A stretch of DNA of 64,000 bases, taken from positions 45,806,015 through 45,870,014 of the forward strand of contig CM063510.1 of assembly GCA_032207245.1 (NCBI GenBank), written 5' to 3'. Numbering within the stretch: the stretch's first letter is position 1; each line of letters opens with the position of its first letter. Under the pieces are notes generated by a model that saw nothing but the letters and a program-made list of their open reading frames with translations, was not told where the DNA came from and did not search any database. The DNA comes from Pardosa pseudoannulata (lineage: Eukaryota > Arthropoda > Arachnida > Araneae > Lycosidae). Shown in pieces: positions 23,030-34,294 of the stretch. The position numbers and the translations under genes are program-made.

Positions 23030-24960
23030 GGTGTATGTGTGTGAACCCATCTCACACGATAGATCAATCTGATCGTTCAGCTCCTGCCAGACTCTGTTCA
23101 ACATGATACTATCAACGGTTTCACAGTACGCGGGATCCATTCACGCAATTCTCTTGAATCATGCTGCAAAAGTGATTAAGAGAAAACACTTTTATAAAAT
23201 CTCAGAACAATTTCACTCTGTTAAATACGGTGAGCGTGGCGGACATGGCTATATGAAAATTTCAATAAAAAGTTTTCCATATCATTCCAACTGATATTAT
23301 GAAAAAAAAATTAATTGATTACGTATTTAAATCAAAGTTCCTTTTTCCTTTATTCATCTTACGCTTCTTCTATAGAGTTTTTGAAACCCTGGAGGCATTT
23401 AAGAATAACGAAAATTTAAGAATTCACGAAAATTCCACCCTCTACAAAAAATATATTGCTTCTTATTGTGTGCTGCCAAGATGGTATAGCTTACACGAAT
23501 TACCATAATAATTTAAACTATTAAATAAGTAGATATTCTAGAATGTTTCATTGGGGGCTATACAGATATGCTTCATTTAGGAAAATTCCTCTTTCAGAAT
23601 CACCTCTACTCTAAACCTTTATAGAATGCAATTTTTTCTTCTTTCTATAATACAGCAGAAAATGTTTTTCTGGTACTTATAGATGGTTTTCTTCAAATAT
23701 TATATTTTTTCCCAATGTATGAGATGCATATTCAAAATGTATAAATCAAAAAACTTTTATAAATGTGTTTTTTCCTTTTCTAATCTTTTGTTTTTCCTGA
23801 GATGATTTTATCTCGAGACCTTTTTTCAACCATAAAATGATATTTAAAACCACCCCATTCGAAATGCGTCTTGAAAAATGTGGAAATTTCGTGCAGACAA
23901 AGCTTTTTCTCTCTCGATGTGGCATTTCACTTGCGCAATCTTTGTGTGAAGCAACCAGAATAAAAAGATTGATTGAATGCCAAGAACACGAGAGGAGAGT
24001 CGGGAGATTGAATTTCAGTCTTAAACCTCGTTGAAAAGTTCAAATTATATTCCTTGTATATTTCCATCCGCAGAACCAAGCTCAAATCCCGAATAATATC
24101 GTGAAGCTGCTGAATTTTGAAAAGAAGAATTATGCATGTCGATTAACGAAGCGATGGTTGTGTATCCACCGCATTTACATCACAGTAGGGGGCGTAGCTT
24201 ATCACACGGCGAGATGTTATAAGTACATTTCACATCAGCTGAGGAAACGTTGAATAAAACATGCAGAGAGGGTTTATTCGCTTTGATACAAAAGTAAATT
24301 TTTTATTCTCAGTAAACGAATAGGGTGAAATTGGTGGGTGGTTTCGAATTCTATATTTGCTTGGGAATCTTTAAATCATGGTGTTTTAGAATTCTAAATA
24401 GGCTGAAAGATTTTTCGTTAAAGTAGGGGTATGTCATGACTGAAATTTCTCAAATACAGAACCACCTTGGTGTGTATATACCATTAATCTAAGGTATGAA
24501 GTTGAAATCAAGCAAACTTTTTAAAAATCTCTAGCTATATCTCAATCAAATTACACAAATAATTTGTAGAAATGCATGAAACTGAATGATATTTTGTATA
24601 ATTTGTACAATTAACCTTTAATACTATTTAGTTCTGGTTCATCTGACTAATTTTGTGCAAGTTGTGAAAGAGAAGTTATATTTTGACATTTGCATTGCTA
24701 TGTAACATTTAATAAGGTTTATATCTGATGCTAATGCTTAATAATTAGGTAACAGTATAAAATTATAATTTTATGCAATGCTGCACTACTTCTATCTTCT
24801 TCAGCTATTGACATCTTGGGGACGTAAAAGTCTACTTTGGCACATGAGATGACCAACGTCTCTCAAATGTCATTATATGCTAAGGGTTTAACTACTCGCG
24901 CTTAGTACTCACATGGTGTCTTTTGTATACCCTAAAAAAGTTAACAAAAATAAGATAAAA
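23030..24960. other. Unassigned DNA, patchily GC-richer
   Basis: Short frames (23103-23508, 23837-24034) have no recognisable domain. The stretch 23850-24250 is less AT-rich than its surroundings and could hold unique or regulatory DNA, but I have no positive evidence. Confidence 0.45.
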
Positions 24961-25026
24961 ATAAGGTTCCCACAGTCCTTAAAAGTCCTTAAGAACTCCT
25001 TAATTTTAGCTTTCATTTTTAAGGCC

Positions 25027-25092
25027 CCTTAAAACTACTTAATTTTCCTCAAAGGTCCTTAAAACTACTTAATTTTCCTCAAAGGTCCTTAA
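25027..25092 (+). repeat. 30 bp tandem repeat
   Basis: CCTTAAAACTACTTAATTTT plus CCTCAAAGGT occurs twice without change, with a third partial copy starting. Confidence 0.9.
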
Positions 25093-25296
25093 AAACATAT
25101 TAATTTTTAAATTGAAACGCTATCAATTTCTCTATATACGAGATCCGCCGTCGTCATATGATTTCCTGTTAGTTTTCTTATTTGACAGTTTTTTTCTTAG
25201 TTATTTGACAAATAAATAATCTTTCTTATACTTAAAAGGTTTTAAGTATAAAGTCAGCTGCCTTTTCCTAATAGCTAATAGTCATGAAGATTTTAA

Positions 25297-25805
25297 TTAA
25301 CCAATTAACGCCCAGCGTCCTTATTTGAGGACAGTCAAAAAATGGTTTGTAGAGTTTTTGTTTTCTTGAAACGATTCTTCCTTTTTAATGGAAATAGATA
25401 TTAATCTTATGAATAATCTCCCAAGTTTTCAAATATGATCTTATCTATAATTTTGTCATTTCGATCGGCATTTTATGATTTTCAAGCTTAGAATAGGAAT
25501 GTATTATGACCGGTATTCTGAACGTATAATGGTCAAAATCATGGCGAATAGCCATATCTGTAATAAGTCCTCTCTTTTCAGTACTTCTATCATATATGAT
25601 AGCAAATAAATCTCGTATCGCGAAGTTTTTTTTAAAGACATCTTATTATGTTTTAAAATGACACCTCCTCACTAATGATGACTTCATGTCATATTTAAAG
25701 GTGTTTAAATTTCATTTTTTTTACTGCCAGGTGTCTATAATAACTTCTATGTTAGGTATTTACTAATATCTAGTCATCAGAAATATCCGGGCGTTAATGG
25801 GTTAA
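25297..25805. mobile_element. TTAA-flanked piggyBac-like MITE
   Basis: TTAA at 25297-25300 and at 25802-25805 flank inverted ends: CCAATTAACGCCCAGCG on the left, and the reverse complement of the right end reads CCCATTAACGCCCGG. The interior is AT-rich without a frame. A short end starting with C and a TTAA duplication is the piggyBac rule. It is nested in the element at 24964-26488. Confidence 0.7.
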
Positions 25806-25904
25806 ACGAAGCATTGAGGATTGGGGTTTGTAGATATTCAGTTACTTATAGAAGCTTAATTTTCCTTGCATTCAATGTAATAGAAAAGTCTAAAACTTTC
25901 TCTT

Positions 25905-25935
25905 TTCCTAGGCAATGTCGGGTATAATCAGCTAG

Positions 25936-25936
<1 letters not shown>
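25905..25936 (+). mobile_element. Helitron 3' terminus (fragment)
   Basis: GGCAATGTCGGGTATAATCAG precedes CTAG (25932-25935) and T. A similar layout is seen at 895-927. The tract after it is immediately (TA)n. The 5' end was not found. Confidence 0.5.
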
Positions 25937-25939
<3 letters not shown>

Positions 25940-26005
<66 letters not shown>

Positions 26006-26013
26006 AATGACTT

Positions 26014-26050
<37 letters not shown>

Positions 26051-26062
26051 TGAATAAAATGA

Positions 26063-26138
<76 letters not shown>

Positions 26139-26148
26139 CATTTTACAA
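25940..26148. repeat. TA/CT microsatellites with inverted AAATGACT flanks
   Basis: Three TA tracts and one CT tract are separated by AAATGACTTTGATATA (26004), AAAATGACTCTCTC (26053) and, in inverse orientation, ATATCAGAGTCATTTT (26130). The tract therefore sits between inverted copies of a short unique motif. Confidence 0.85.
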
Positions 26149-26489
26149 CCCTCAGAAAGTACTGTTTATAATATTGTTTTTATTCACAATTTATTTTTAG
26201 TTTGATCACTCAAACTTTAGATGTACATTTTTCAAAATTAGTTTTTGTCAAATAGAATTATCTTATATTAATTTTTAGGCATTTTTAAAAACTGAAGTAT
26301 GAAATACTGTAGGGCATTTATTGAACATGACTTATCTGGTTCATAATCATTAAAATATGTTCCTCGGGAAATAGGATTATGCAGTTATGTCGTGTATTTC
26401 ACGTAGGTTCTTATAAAAAGTTACTTTAGTCCTTAGAAAGTCCTTAAAAAGTCCTTAATTTTTGTTCTGGAAAAAGAGCGGGAACCCTG

Positions 26490-26939
26490 AAATAATAAAA
26501 ATTTTTAATAATGATTAATAATCAAAACTTTTTTTTAAATAATAGGTTACTTAACAGGTAATTAACTCCGGATAAAAAGCAAAGTATAAAGAAGGTAATT
26601 CGAATTTAAGATCACGCAATCCGAGATGAGAAAAAAAATTTTTTTCATTGCGAAGACACTCGCCTTTATTACTAGCATTGAACTTTTTAGAAATCCTGAG
26701 GTATTTTTTACTATTTTATTGTGTGAGAACCCTATGTGTAGTCAACTTTAATCCTTAGAAAGGGACAACAGAAATGACAACCTAGCCTTAAGCGAGATGT
26801 GTGCTCACGTCTTCCAAAGTAGTAGTTCTAATAACTATGCTGACTGACCAACCAGAACCAATAAATATATACAAAAATCATTTCCCAATAATTAAATTTG
26901 TTTTTGTTATTTTAGCTAATTACACTAAAATTATTCGAG
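26490..26939. other. Unassigned AT-rich DNA
   Basis: Nothing recognised. Confidence 0.5.
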
Positions 26940-26990
26940 CGGTTTGGTTTAGAGAGTTACGGGCTACATTTTTGCATCAGGGGAGCTAAA
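26940..26990 (-). mobile_element. SINE-A 3' fragment
   Basis: GGTTTGGTTTAGAG, then GTTACGGGCTACATTTTTGCA, matches the inverted 3' end of SINE-A (GCTACGGTCTACTTTTTGCA in the copy at 29932). Only about 50 bp remain. Confidence 0.6.
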
Positions 26991-26994
26991 AATG

Positions 26995-29690
26995 ACTTAC
27001 TGTAAGAAAAATTATCTGGAATTCTTTAACAAAACTGTTTAGAATTAAAAAGGCACTTTGCACAGAACTTAATTTACTATAATCGTTTTTATAGAATCCT
27101 TAACCCTAGAGAGCTATCTATGCGTCTCGGGGACGTTTATTATTTACAAATTTTAAGGCAAAATTGTTTTTTTTTTTTTTTTTTTTAAATTGTGTTGTTC
27201 TATTGGGTTTTTCATCATGTTTGGCGCAGTTTGTCCCAAGAGGAATTACCGGCACTAAATTTCAACCAACCAACCTTTATTGAAAGACTACTCAATCCCC
27301 GAACGCTTGAGCAATTCGTAACAATATAGACAAGAAATGCTAAAAATCCTCTGTATGTACGATTCTAAACTTTAAAAGATAAGATAGGCGAAAAATAATA
27401 AAAGCATCTTTTATTTAAATTTGCGTAAAGGTGATGAGTCTCCTTAAAACTGAAAATAATTTTAAAGTTCAACATATTATTTTTTAAACGAAAATGTATG
27501 TATTCCTTGCTTTACCATGTTTTCAACAAGATTTTCAAATATTTGTCTTGCAGATGTAACAATAAGACCATCGTTCGACAAGAATAAAATAGCTTTCTAG
27601 GCTTAAACAAATATGAAACAATTTCAGAACTGTATGTTGGTATCATAAATTTAAAGTAGGGAATGGTTAAGTGCGCGAAGGAAATGCAACGAAAGCTAAG
27701 TTCAGAAGTAATCTTACAAAGAATATATATTTCGCAGTGGATTTGTTTTTGGCATAACAAAGTCTAACCATAACTCCTTAAAGTCAAGCAAGCATGGATA
27801 TTTCTAGAAAAGATTTTAGGGATATCTTACAGATGTTTCTCATTCTGGTTTTTACTACGACTGCTTTGGTTATAAAAGTGTGAACATTTTTATGTGTGAA
27901 ATTTCCTGTCTTGCATACCCAGCTCTTATATATAAAAACGTATCTTCGTGCCAATAAAACTAGATAATAAAGCTAAAGAGAACGGTACTAAAATAAGATT
28001 CTAAGTTTTCAATATATTTGTAAAAAAAATGCATGGAAAAATATTTCGTCACTCGAGGGAAAAAAGCAGATCAAGGAAAATCGGAAAAGCCTTTGAAAGA
28101 GTTTGAATCACAAGAGAATCTTCTATGAGGATCAATTATGAGAAATAATTACACTATTTATGTTGAGATACATATTTAGTGTAGGAATAATTTTGGCACC
28201 GATTATTTTCTAGTCTTACCAGCTCTGAACGCAAGATTCTTCTATCTGCGTAACTAGAAATTTCACATTCTAAGAAAGTTTACCTGTCAATCGTTTTCAA
28301 TTATTAATGTCTTTAAGATCATAATTTAATATACTCTTTAATATACTCTTTTATCTTTGCATTAATAGGAAGTAAACTTTTGTAACAAATTCCTTAAACT
28401 TAGACCGCTATCTTTCGCCTGTATATACGACGTTTTGTAATTAATACAATAAACTCTTAAAAGCCGTAAAAACGTTAACGTGTAATAAATCAATAATAAA
28501 ATGAATGAATATAACTCACCTTTATTTACATTAAAGTTTTTTATCATAAATTAAGACAAGTTTACGAAGTTGTCTTCAAAAATAACGATAATAAAATAAT
28601 ACATTTTGTATCATTTTTACTTGTACGGCGCGAAAGAAGTAAAAACCATACTCTTAAGTGTATCCTATTTACTTGTACAACGTAAATATGAAAAATATAC
28701 ACTTAATAGTATCATTTTTACTTCTATAACATGGAAGAAGTATTTTATTTTGGGAAAATTTTTAGTCTTCAGATTAAACGGAAATAGCAGTATCAATCGA
28801 GTAATAAATGAATCGAGTAATAAATGAATTTTGATTATTTTAAGTGTTATATATGTATGTATTTTGTAAATAAAGTTTTAAATTTAAAATACCCATATTG
28901 ATCATTCCTGAACTAGTTTTGACTAGTTTTATCGCGATGTCTGTACTTACGTATTTTGCATATCTCAAACACGATTAGACGTAGAATGTCGAAATTTTAT
29001 ATTTTGATTATGTTGTAATATCTAACTGTACACTTCCATATTTTTAATGGAATTTACAATATACATAACAAAAAATCTCAATATAACAAATATTAGACTC
29101 CTTTTTTTAACGGCAGATGGCAGTACTTGAGCTCTACTCAGTGTTGAGTTAGTATTGCAAAAATTGTGATCAATGTTAATTAAAAGTAATATTTGTGTTA
29201 CTTTTTCCTATATTAAAGAATGCAAGGTTCGCATCTCCCATTCAAATTTAATAAGTATAGATAAAATGCATCAAAAAGTTAGTATAGTTTTAATAAAACA
29301 GACAACGAAATCATGTAGTATCCACATTAGATTTTTTTAAATTCGATTCCTTATACCTTACCGGTGACATTAAAATGTTTTAAATGCAATACTTTCTTAT
29401 CAATCACATTCAAATTTCATGATATTTTTTATCAATGTGTTAGAATGAAAGTGGGCTTTTTGAAACTTAAATTATATTTTCGAGTTACAGCAGGTGGAAT
29501 TCCGGGAAACAACGAAAATGGTTACTAAAACATTACTCCGCCTTCAATCATTGTTTTACATACATTACATTTAACTTAAGGCAAAATCAATACCCAGTAT
29601 TTTGCTATAATAATAAACGTACAGTAAAAATTTGGTTGGTATTAGAGCGCTTCACAAATTGGATCCCCAAGTTGGGCGTAATGCAAATTG
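26995..29690. other. AT-rich DNA, no gene seen
   Basis: A poly(T) tract lies near 27168-27186, and a possible TTAACCC-type end at 27101 has no partner. Short tandem duplications occur at 28607 and 28796. No gene or larger element recognised. Confidence 0.5.
28607..28740 (+). repeat. Imperfect tandem repeat, period about 50 bp
   Basis: GTATC(A/C)T(A/T)TTTACTT is repeated three times at about 28608, 28660 and 28709, each followed by related A-rich sequence. A 16 bp duplication (ATCGAGTAATAAATGA) follows at 28796-28828. Confidence 0.6.
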
Positions 29691-29931
29691 GGCACTAATT
29701 GATATGCATACAAGTTTCAACGGAAAGGGCAAAATTTAAAGCTTGGCAACCAATGAATGAATGTGTGTCGCTACAGCGCATGCTATCTACGCAACTGGCA
29801 GGATATTTAAGAGGTTTTAAAATTTCAATTCCTGGTCATAAATGGCTTGCGAATTTCATTCATATAGACTCAGAGACTTTGCCTCGCATACAGGTGCGCG
29901 AACGATATGAGCAGATGTCAGCATCTGAGGG

Positions 29932-30103
29932 TTTGGTTTTGAGTGCTACGGTCTACTTTTTGCAACACGAGGACTAATGTGACCGGGACCTACAGCTTAA
30001 AGCCGATTCCGAACGACTACGAACATCCATGCCACAGTGGGATTCGAACCCACGAACTCCGGTACCAAAGGCCATCACCCTAACCAATCGGCCATCGTTC
30101 GGC
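29932..30103 (-). mobile_element. SINE-A inserted in a Tc1-like gene, with duplication
   Basis: Near-consensus minus-strand copy, head at 30103 (GCCGAACGATGGCCG), B box in inverse at GGATTCGAACCC, tail at 29932. A perfect 14 bp duplication (TCAGCATCTGAGGG at 29918-29931 and 30104-30117) flanks it. The duplicated bases are transposase codons, so removing one copy restores continuity of the Tc1 sequence. Confidence 0.95.
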
Positions 30104-30455
30104 TCAGCATCTGAGGGAGGACGTGTAGTTGGATTCAAAGAAGTCGATTGGTCTAATCGGCTAATCGCTCGACATCTGGTAAGATGATGCCACTATTAGT
30201 TGATATCGGCAGGAATGGGTCAACCATTTCCAAACACAGCGTCAAGGAGGAAACGGTCGACTGAGAGAAACGGCAGAACGTGAGGACCGAGCAATCGTCA
30301 GAGCGGCACTCACAGTCCCAGATGCATTATTATCATCGATTGTACGTACAACTAGGGCTTCAGTGACTTCAAGGACCATTTATAGGCAGCTCACAGAAAG
30401 GGGGTTGAGATGACGGCGCTCCTTGTGCCGAATACCACTGACCTCTGTACAAAGA

Positions 30456-30966
30456 TGTAACAATAAGTTATATTCGGTTCAGCTTTTTTTACCTCTTCTC
30501 ATGAGCTATCGTCAGTGACATAATGAACAGGACCGGTTTGAACTAGAAGAAACTTCAGATTTATCCCAACCAATAGAAGGGCCAGTTCGTTTTTCGGGAT
30601 TCTGACCCCTCCGTTCTGGAGTGAACCTCTTTTTTTTCTCCGCGGGGCAGTCTGATTTTTTTAGAGGACAAGGTTGTTACCAGAGGAGAGAAGAGGCTGA
30701 ACACTGCTAGCATCCACTGCTTGCGGAATAGACATTTTTTGAAGCAACACGAGAAAAATGAGAAGAGACGCCATGTTTTTGCCAAACCGACGCCGAGTCG
30801 AGAGGAGTCTCCAATATCTACAAATGATAAGTTGTATTCCAGTTGTATTCCTTAGGCATTTAATTATATAAAATTATTTAATCAAGACATATTTGTCCAT
30901 GTGTTTTTTAATAAGTTTTAATTTCTTCTTTCCCAAACACTAGGCCAACGTAACATTATTTTTACG
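30456..30966 (+). mobile_element. Solo LTR, family F, copy 1
   Basis: It starts TGTAACAATAAGTTA and ends at TTATTTTTACG, where its sister copy (56063-56574, inverted) ends TTATTTTTGCA. Flanks are AAAGA (30451-30455) and AACGA (30967-30971), a 5 bp duplication with one change. The interrupted Tc1-like frame continues on the other side. The unit is about 511 bp and contains a CCAACCAATAGAAGGG box and a CAGTCTGATTTTTTTAGAG block. No internal retrotransposon sequence remains. Confidence 0.85.
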
Positions 30967-31028
30967 AACGACAAACCCGCATGCAGTGTTGTCGGGCTCA
31001 TTCAAACTGGAATGTCACTGGATTAGAA

Positions 31029-31085
31029 TGATATGCGCGGATGTCAGCATTTCAGAGAGGACTTGTAGTAGGGCTCAAACAAAAA
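31029..31085 (+). pseudogene. Second Tc1-like N-terminal fragment
   Basis: YARMSAFQRGLVVGLKQK is encoded by GATATGCGCGGATGTCAGCA onward and aligns with RYEQMSASEGGRVVGFKE of the copy just upstream. It abuts the end of that copy, giving a truncated head-to-tail arrangement of the same family. Confidence 0.65.
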
Positions 31086-31089
31086 TAAT

Positions 31090-33351
31090 TTCTTATTGCG
31101 ATACGTTTCTCGTATCAAAATGTAATTTCATATATCGATATATCCTAAAATCTCAATATACAGCTGGTTATATATCACGAGAAATTTTCAAAATCGCCCA
31201 CTCATACTATAACTGTTTACATCCTATTAAAAAACTATTTTCTTTTTTATAAGTTACAGCCTATGAGATTTAAAATTTTAATCTCATTACTAAAGAGAAC
31301 GGTATTTACAAGCGGATCTAAGTTCCATTACAATCGGTAATAACTTGTCTTACATTTGAAAAATATTTTATTAGGAAACAATTTGGACAGTTTTTTTTTT
31401 CCATAATTTCATTATTTATGGTTCGAAAGCCTGGCAGGTGATTATTTTCTTTTCTTTTTTTATATTTAATTACTATGATAATCAATGTGTAAGATAGTAC
31501 TATTTTGAAAAGATGTATCTGCTAAACTATTTATTGTAATAGGAGGAGTAGCCATAGGAAAATATTGGTGTTTTTGAAGGATTTTTACTGGACTATTATA
31601 AAAGCAAAAGCGGTTATTTTGTTGTTAATGGCATTTGTTTCACTTCACTTGTGTATCAGTTTAAATTTTGTAATCAATTTTTAACTATTTTCCTGACTAG
31701 CGGGAGATCTGAAACATTACACATAGGCTCACTTCCGGTGACAATACAATATTCAACCATAAAAAATTAGTTTGGTAAATGCAAAGAGTCATTTAGAGTA
31801 TTTGGAATCCCTATCGCAGAAATTTTAAACTAGTATCGCCATCTATTTGTAAGTGCCATAACTAAAAATTAAAATTCAAATTCAAAAAGGATTTGGAGGT
31901 AGTTAAAATAGTGATTCGGGGTTCAAAAAAGAATGCACATATATTTAATGCTCTTGAAAAAATTTAAGTTTGTGCTATATTTCAAAGAATGTTTTTTAAT
32001 TTTTAGTATATTTGTTATTTTCCACATAGATTTTAATTAAGTAGTACTAAATTAGTCATTTTTCTTGTTTTATTTCTGCAATTACTACATTAGAGATGAT
32101 AAGTACATCCAAAACACTGTTTTGTGTTGCAGTTCATAGCAAAAAGAATATGTAATCAGTGAAGTAATTTTTTTAAATGAATAAAATACATGCCTTTTTA
32201 TTTATTTTTTTTGTTGTTTATACATTGTTTCGCAAAAAAGTTCAGAAATAATAGCACTTTATATCTTTTGGGGAGCTTTAAAACTACTAGAGCTCTTTTA
32301 TCCATAGCACAAATTTCATATTTCCCTGACTCTCATGAACTTAAAAAACCCTTAGATTTAACCCTTAATACATATTTATCAATATATATTCGTATAAAAT
32401 GATGCGGATATTAATGAGCTAATAAAATATTCTTTTCTTGTAGGTTTTAATGCCTTAAGTGCTTTACGGAACAACATTATTTATTCTCCTAATAAGAAGT
32501 TCAATCGCCTATTTAAGAAGTTAAATATTTTATAAACTGAAATAAAATTGTTCCATTAAAGACATAAATGTTTCTACAAATGCAAATATTCTGATCACAA
32601 GTGAAGTGTAGAACCTGAGCTTCTGTTTTGACTTCAAGCTCTTTCGCGAAACACAGCCATGAAATTCACAAGAAATAAATTCCAGAGAAGTAATTTTTGT
32701 TGAGCACCTGTTACATATCGAAACTACTAACTACTACAGTTAAAAAAACAGCCTTAATACATAATTCAACAAAAACGTTTCTCTTTATGGGTAGAAAAGT
32801 TTTGTAGTTTCAAAAACCAAAAGAAGTAGAAAGTTTGAATTCAAAACATCTACAAAAATTACGTAAACTGAAAATTCAATGCAAGCAAAAAAGAGCGTAA
32901 GCAAAAGGGCATCATATAAACAGAAACATTCGAAAAAACTTTAGTTCACATCTATGTACTTAGCAGGGAATATATAAAAATAAAAGCTGAATATTAAAAT
33001 TTAAGGAATCACTTTACTCGTCAAAGTTTTTTTTTAATTTTAAAGCTAAGGAAATTTTTACCTTAAAAAGATTATTTGACAAAGAAAATGACTTTTTTTT
33101 ATTGATCAGGCTCCGAGGTAATAAGGAATGTGTTAGAATGGTTCAATGTTCTTTTTCTTACAAAAAAAAAGTTCTCGATATGTCATCCATCTCATTGTCT
33201 TTTCGATCTTTTTCGCTTAAAATACGGCCAGTCAGAAAGAAAAGGGATTATTTACTACACGCGAAAACTGATTAAATCTTTCGAAGTCAAAATATTGGGT
33301 TTCAAAATTACTTCGGCTTTTTTCTGGAAGTTTCAGTCTTCCTATAAGGCC

Positions 33352-33355
<4 letters not shown>
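31090..33355. other. AT-rich DNA, no gene seen
   Basis: Frames of 60-80 codons (for example 32190-32402, 33130-33360) are AT-composition artefacts. No recognisable element. Confidence 0.55.

Positions 33356-33358
<3 letters not shown>

Positions 33359-33404
<46 letters not shown>
33359..33404 (+). repeat. Poly(A) tract of about 46 bp
   Basis: An unbroken A run. It may mark the tail of an old retroposed sequence lying upstream, but no source or duplication could be shown. Confidence 0.9.
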
Positions 33405-33406
<2 letters not shown>

Positions 33407-33649
33407 TATTTCTGTATTTATTATTTTTGTCTTTCTTCAACCATTTTTTTTTTTTTTGTTGTTGTTGCTGGAGTTCTCTCTCCTACAAGAAAACGAATGG
33501 GAATTTTTTCATATTAGAGGGATAGAGCCGATTTAATATTACTTGATTTGACAGGCTTAAGACAGGCTGTCTCCCGTGAAGGGTACATGCGCTTGTAATC
33601 CGATGGAGAATTTGTCACATTTTCACTGGAAAATATTATTCCTTCCTAA

Positions 33650-33805
33650 TTCTCTATCCCTTTCTCACTACAGACCTCCCAACAAGATGACATTCAGTCC
33701 ATAAAGAGCTTTAACGTGTTCTTTTAGTGTACAGGAAAATGATTCGAACCCATGATGGGTTCAAACCCGACACCCTGTATGCTTACTCTAAGCCATCTCC
33801 ATCCT
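33650..33805 (-). repeat. Possible tRNA-like SINE, third family
   Basis: On the minus strand GATGGCTTAGAGTAAGC is A-box-like and GTCGGGTTTGAACCC is B-box-like, at normal tRNA spacing. A second GGGTTCGAATC follows. The remaining sequence does not match SINE-A or SINE-B, and no second copy exists in the window to support it. Confidence 0.35.
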
Positions 33806-34140
33806 ATTAACCTTTTGACAAACAAATTAAACAGAATTTGATCCATTTGAAAAATTTTATTCAATTTCATTCAAACGAACAATCATGTAAAAGAACGTCT
33901 TATTGTAAAATTTGAGTTGTGATAAGCCATTTAATTGGCTTTAACATTGTCATTTCTGTCATAATATTTGAGTCTGTTAGATTCAAATATTGTGTACTAC
34001 GGCATTCATCATTCAAGATCACTGCTATACTGACTACTCCTTTCAGCGTGCTTCTTCCTGATTTACTGATTTGTAGCTTTGTTCTTCGTGGTGTTGAGAA
34101 GATGGGATATTGAACATCTTGTAACTCGTAAACAAATGTT

Positions 34141-34290
34141 TGGAGCACTACAGTTTACTGTTTTGCAAGAGTATAACCTATTCCTTAAAGCCGACTCAAC
34201 GGATACGAACATTAATGCCCCCAGCGTGATTCGAACCTACGAATTCTAGTACAGAAGAGCTGCGCCTTACTATTAGCCCATTTTTCAGCT
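34141..34290 (-). mobile_element. SINE-A, diverged copy
   Basis: Minus-orientation copy that keeps TTTTGCAAGAG, CCTTAAAGCCGACTC, GATACGAACATTAATGCC, GTGATTCGAACCTACGAA and TTAGCCCATTTTTCAGC. Strongly diverged, no duplication seen. Confidence 0.7.
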
Positions 34291-34294
34291 TTAT

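Larger units (their letters stand above)
24964..26488. mobile_element. DNA transposon with GGTTCCC ends, non-autonomous, heavily invaded
   Basis: The left end GGTTCCCACAGTCCTTAAAA is mirrored at the right, whose reverse complement reads AGGGTTCCCGCTCTTTTTCC followed by AAGGACTTTTTAAGGAC. Both subterminal regions are made of TCCTTAA words, including a 30 bp tandem repeat at 25027-25086. The interior contains a TTAA element (25297-25805), a Helitron end (25935) and TA/CT tracts. No transposase was found. Identical ends occur in several animal repeat families, but I do not assign a superfamily. Confidence 0.6.
29878..31022 (+). pseudogene. Tc1-like transposase, split by a SINE and a solo LTR
   Basis: The frame starts with PRIQVRERYEQMSASEG, continues after the SINE with GRVVGFKEVDWSNRLIARHL, then (after a frameshift) RQEWVNHFQTQRQGGNGR, REDRAIVRAALTVPD, TSRTIYRQLTERGLR and PLTSVQR. 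The solo LTR interrupts at 30456, and on its far side the frame resumes with QTRMQCCRAH before the copy ends near 31022. These are the two helix-turn-helix regions and linker of a Tc1-like transposase; the catalytic domain is absent. No terminal inverted repeat was found. Confidence 0.85.

Noticed and set aside
27101..27160. TTAACCCTAGAGAGC as a piggyBac-type left end
   Set aside because: No inverted partner with TTAA was found downstream, so a single short motif is not enough.
31029..31085. Continuation of the upstream Tc1-like copy
   Set aside because: It aligns to the N-terminus again rather than to the next part of the protein, so it is a second fragment, not a continuation.
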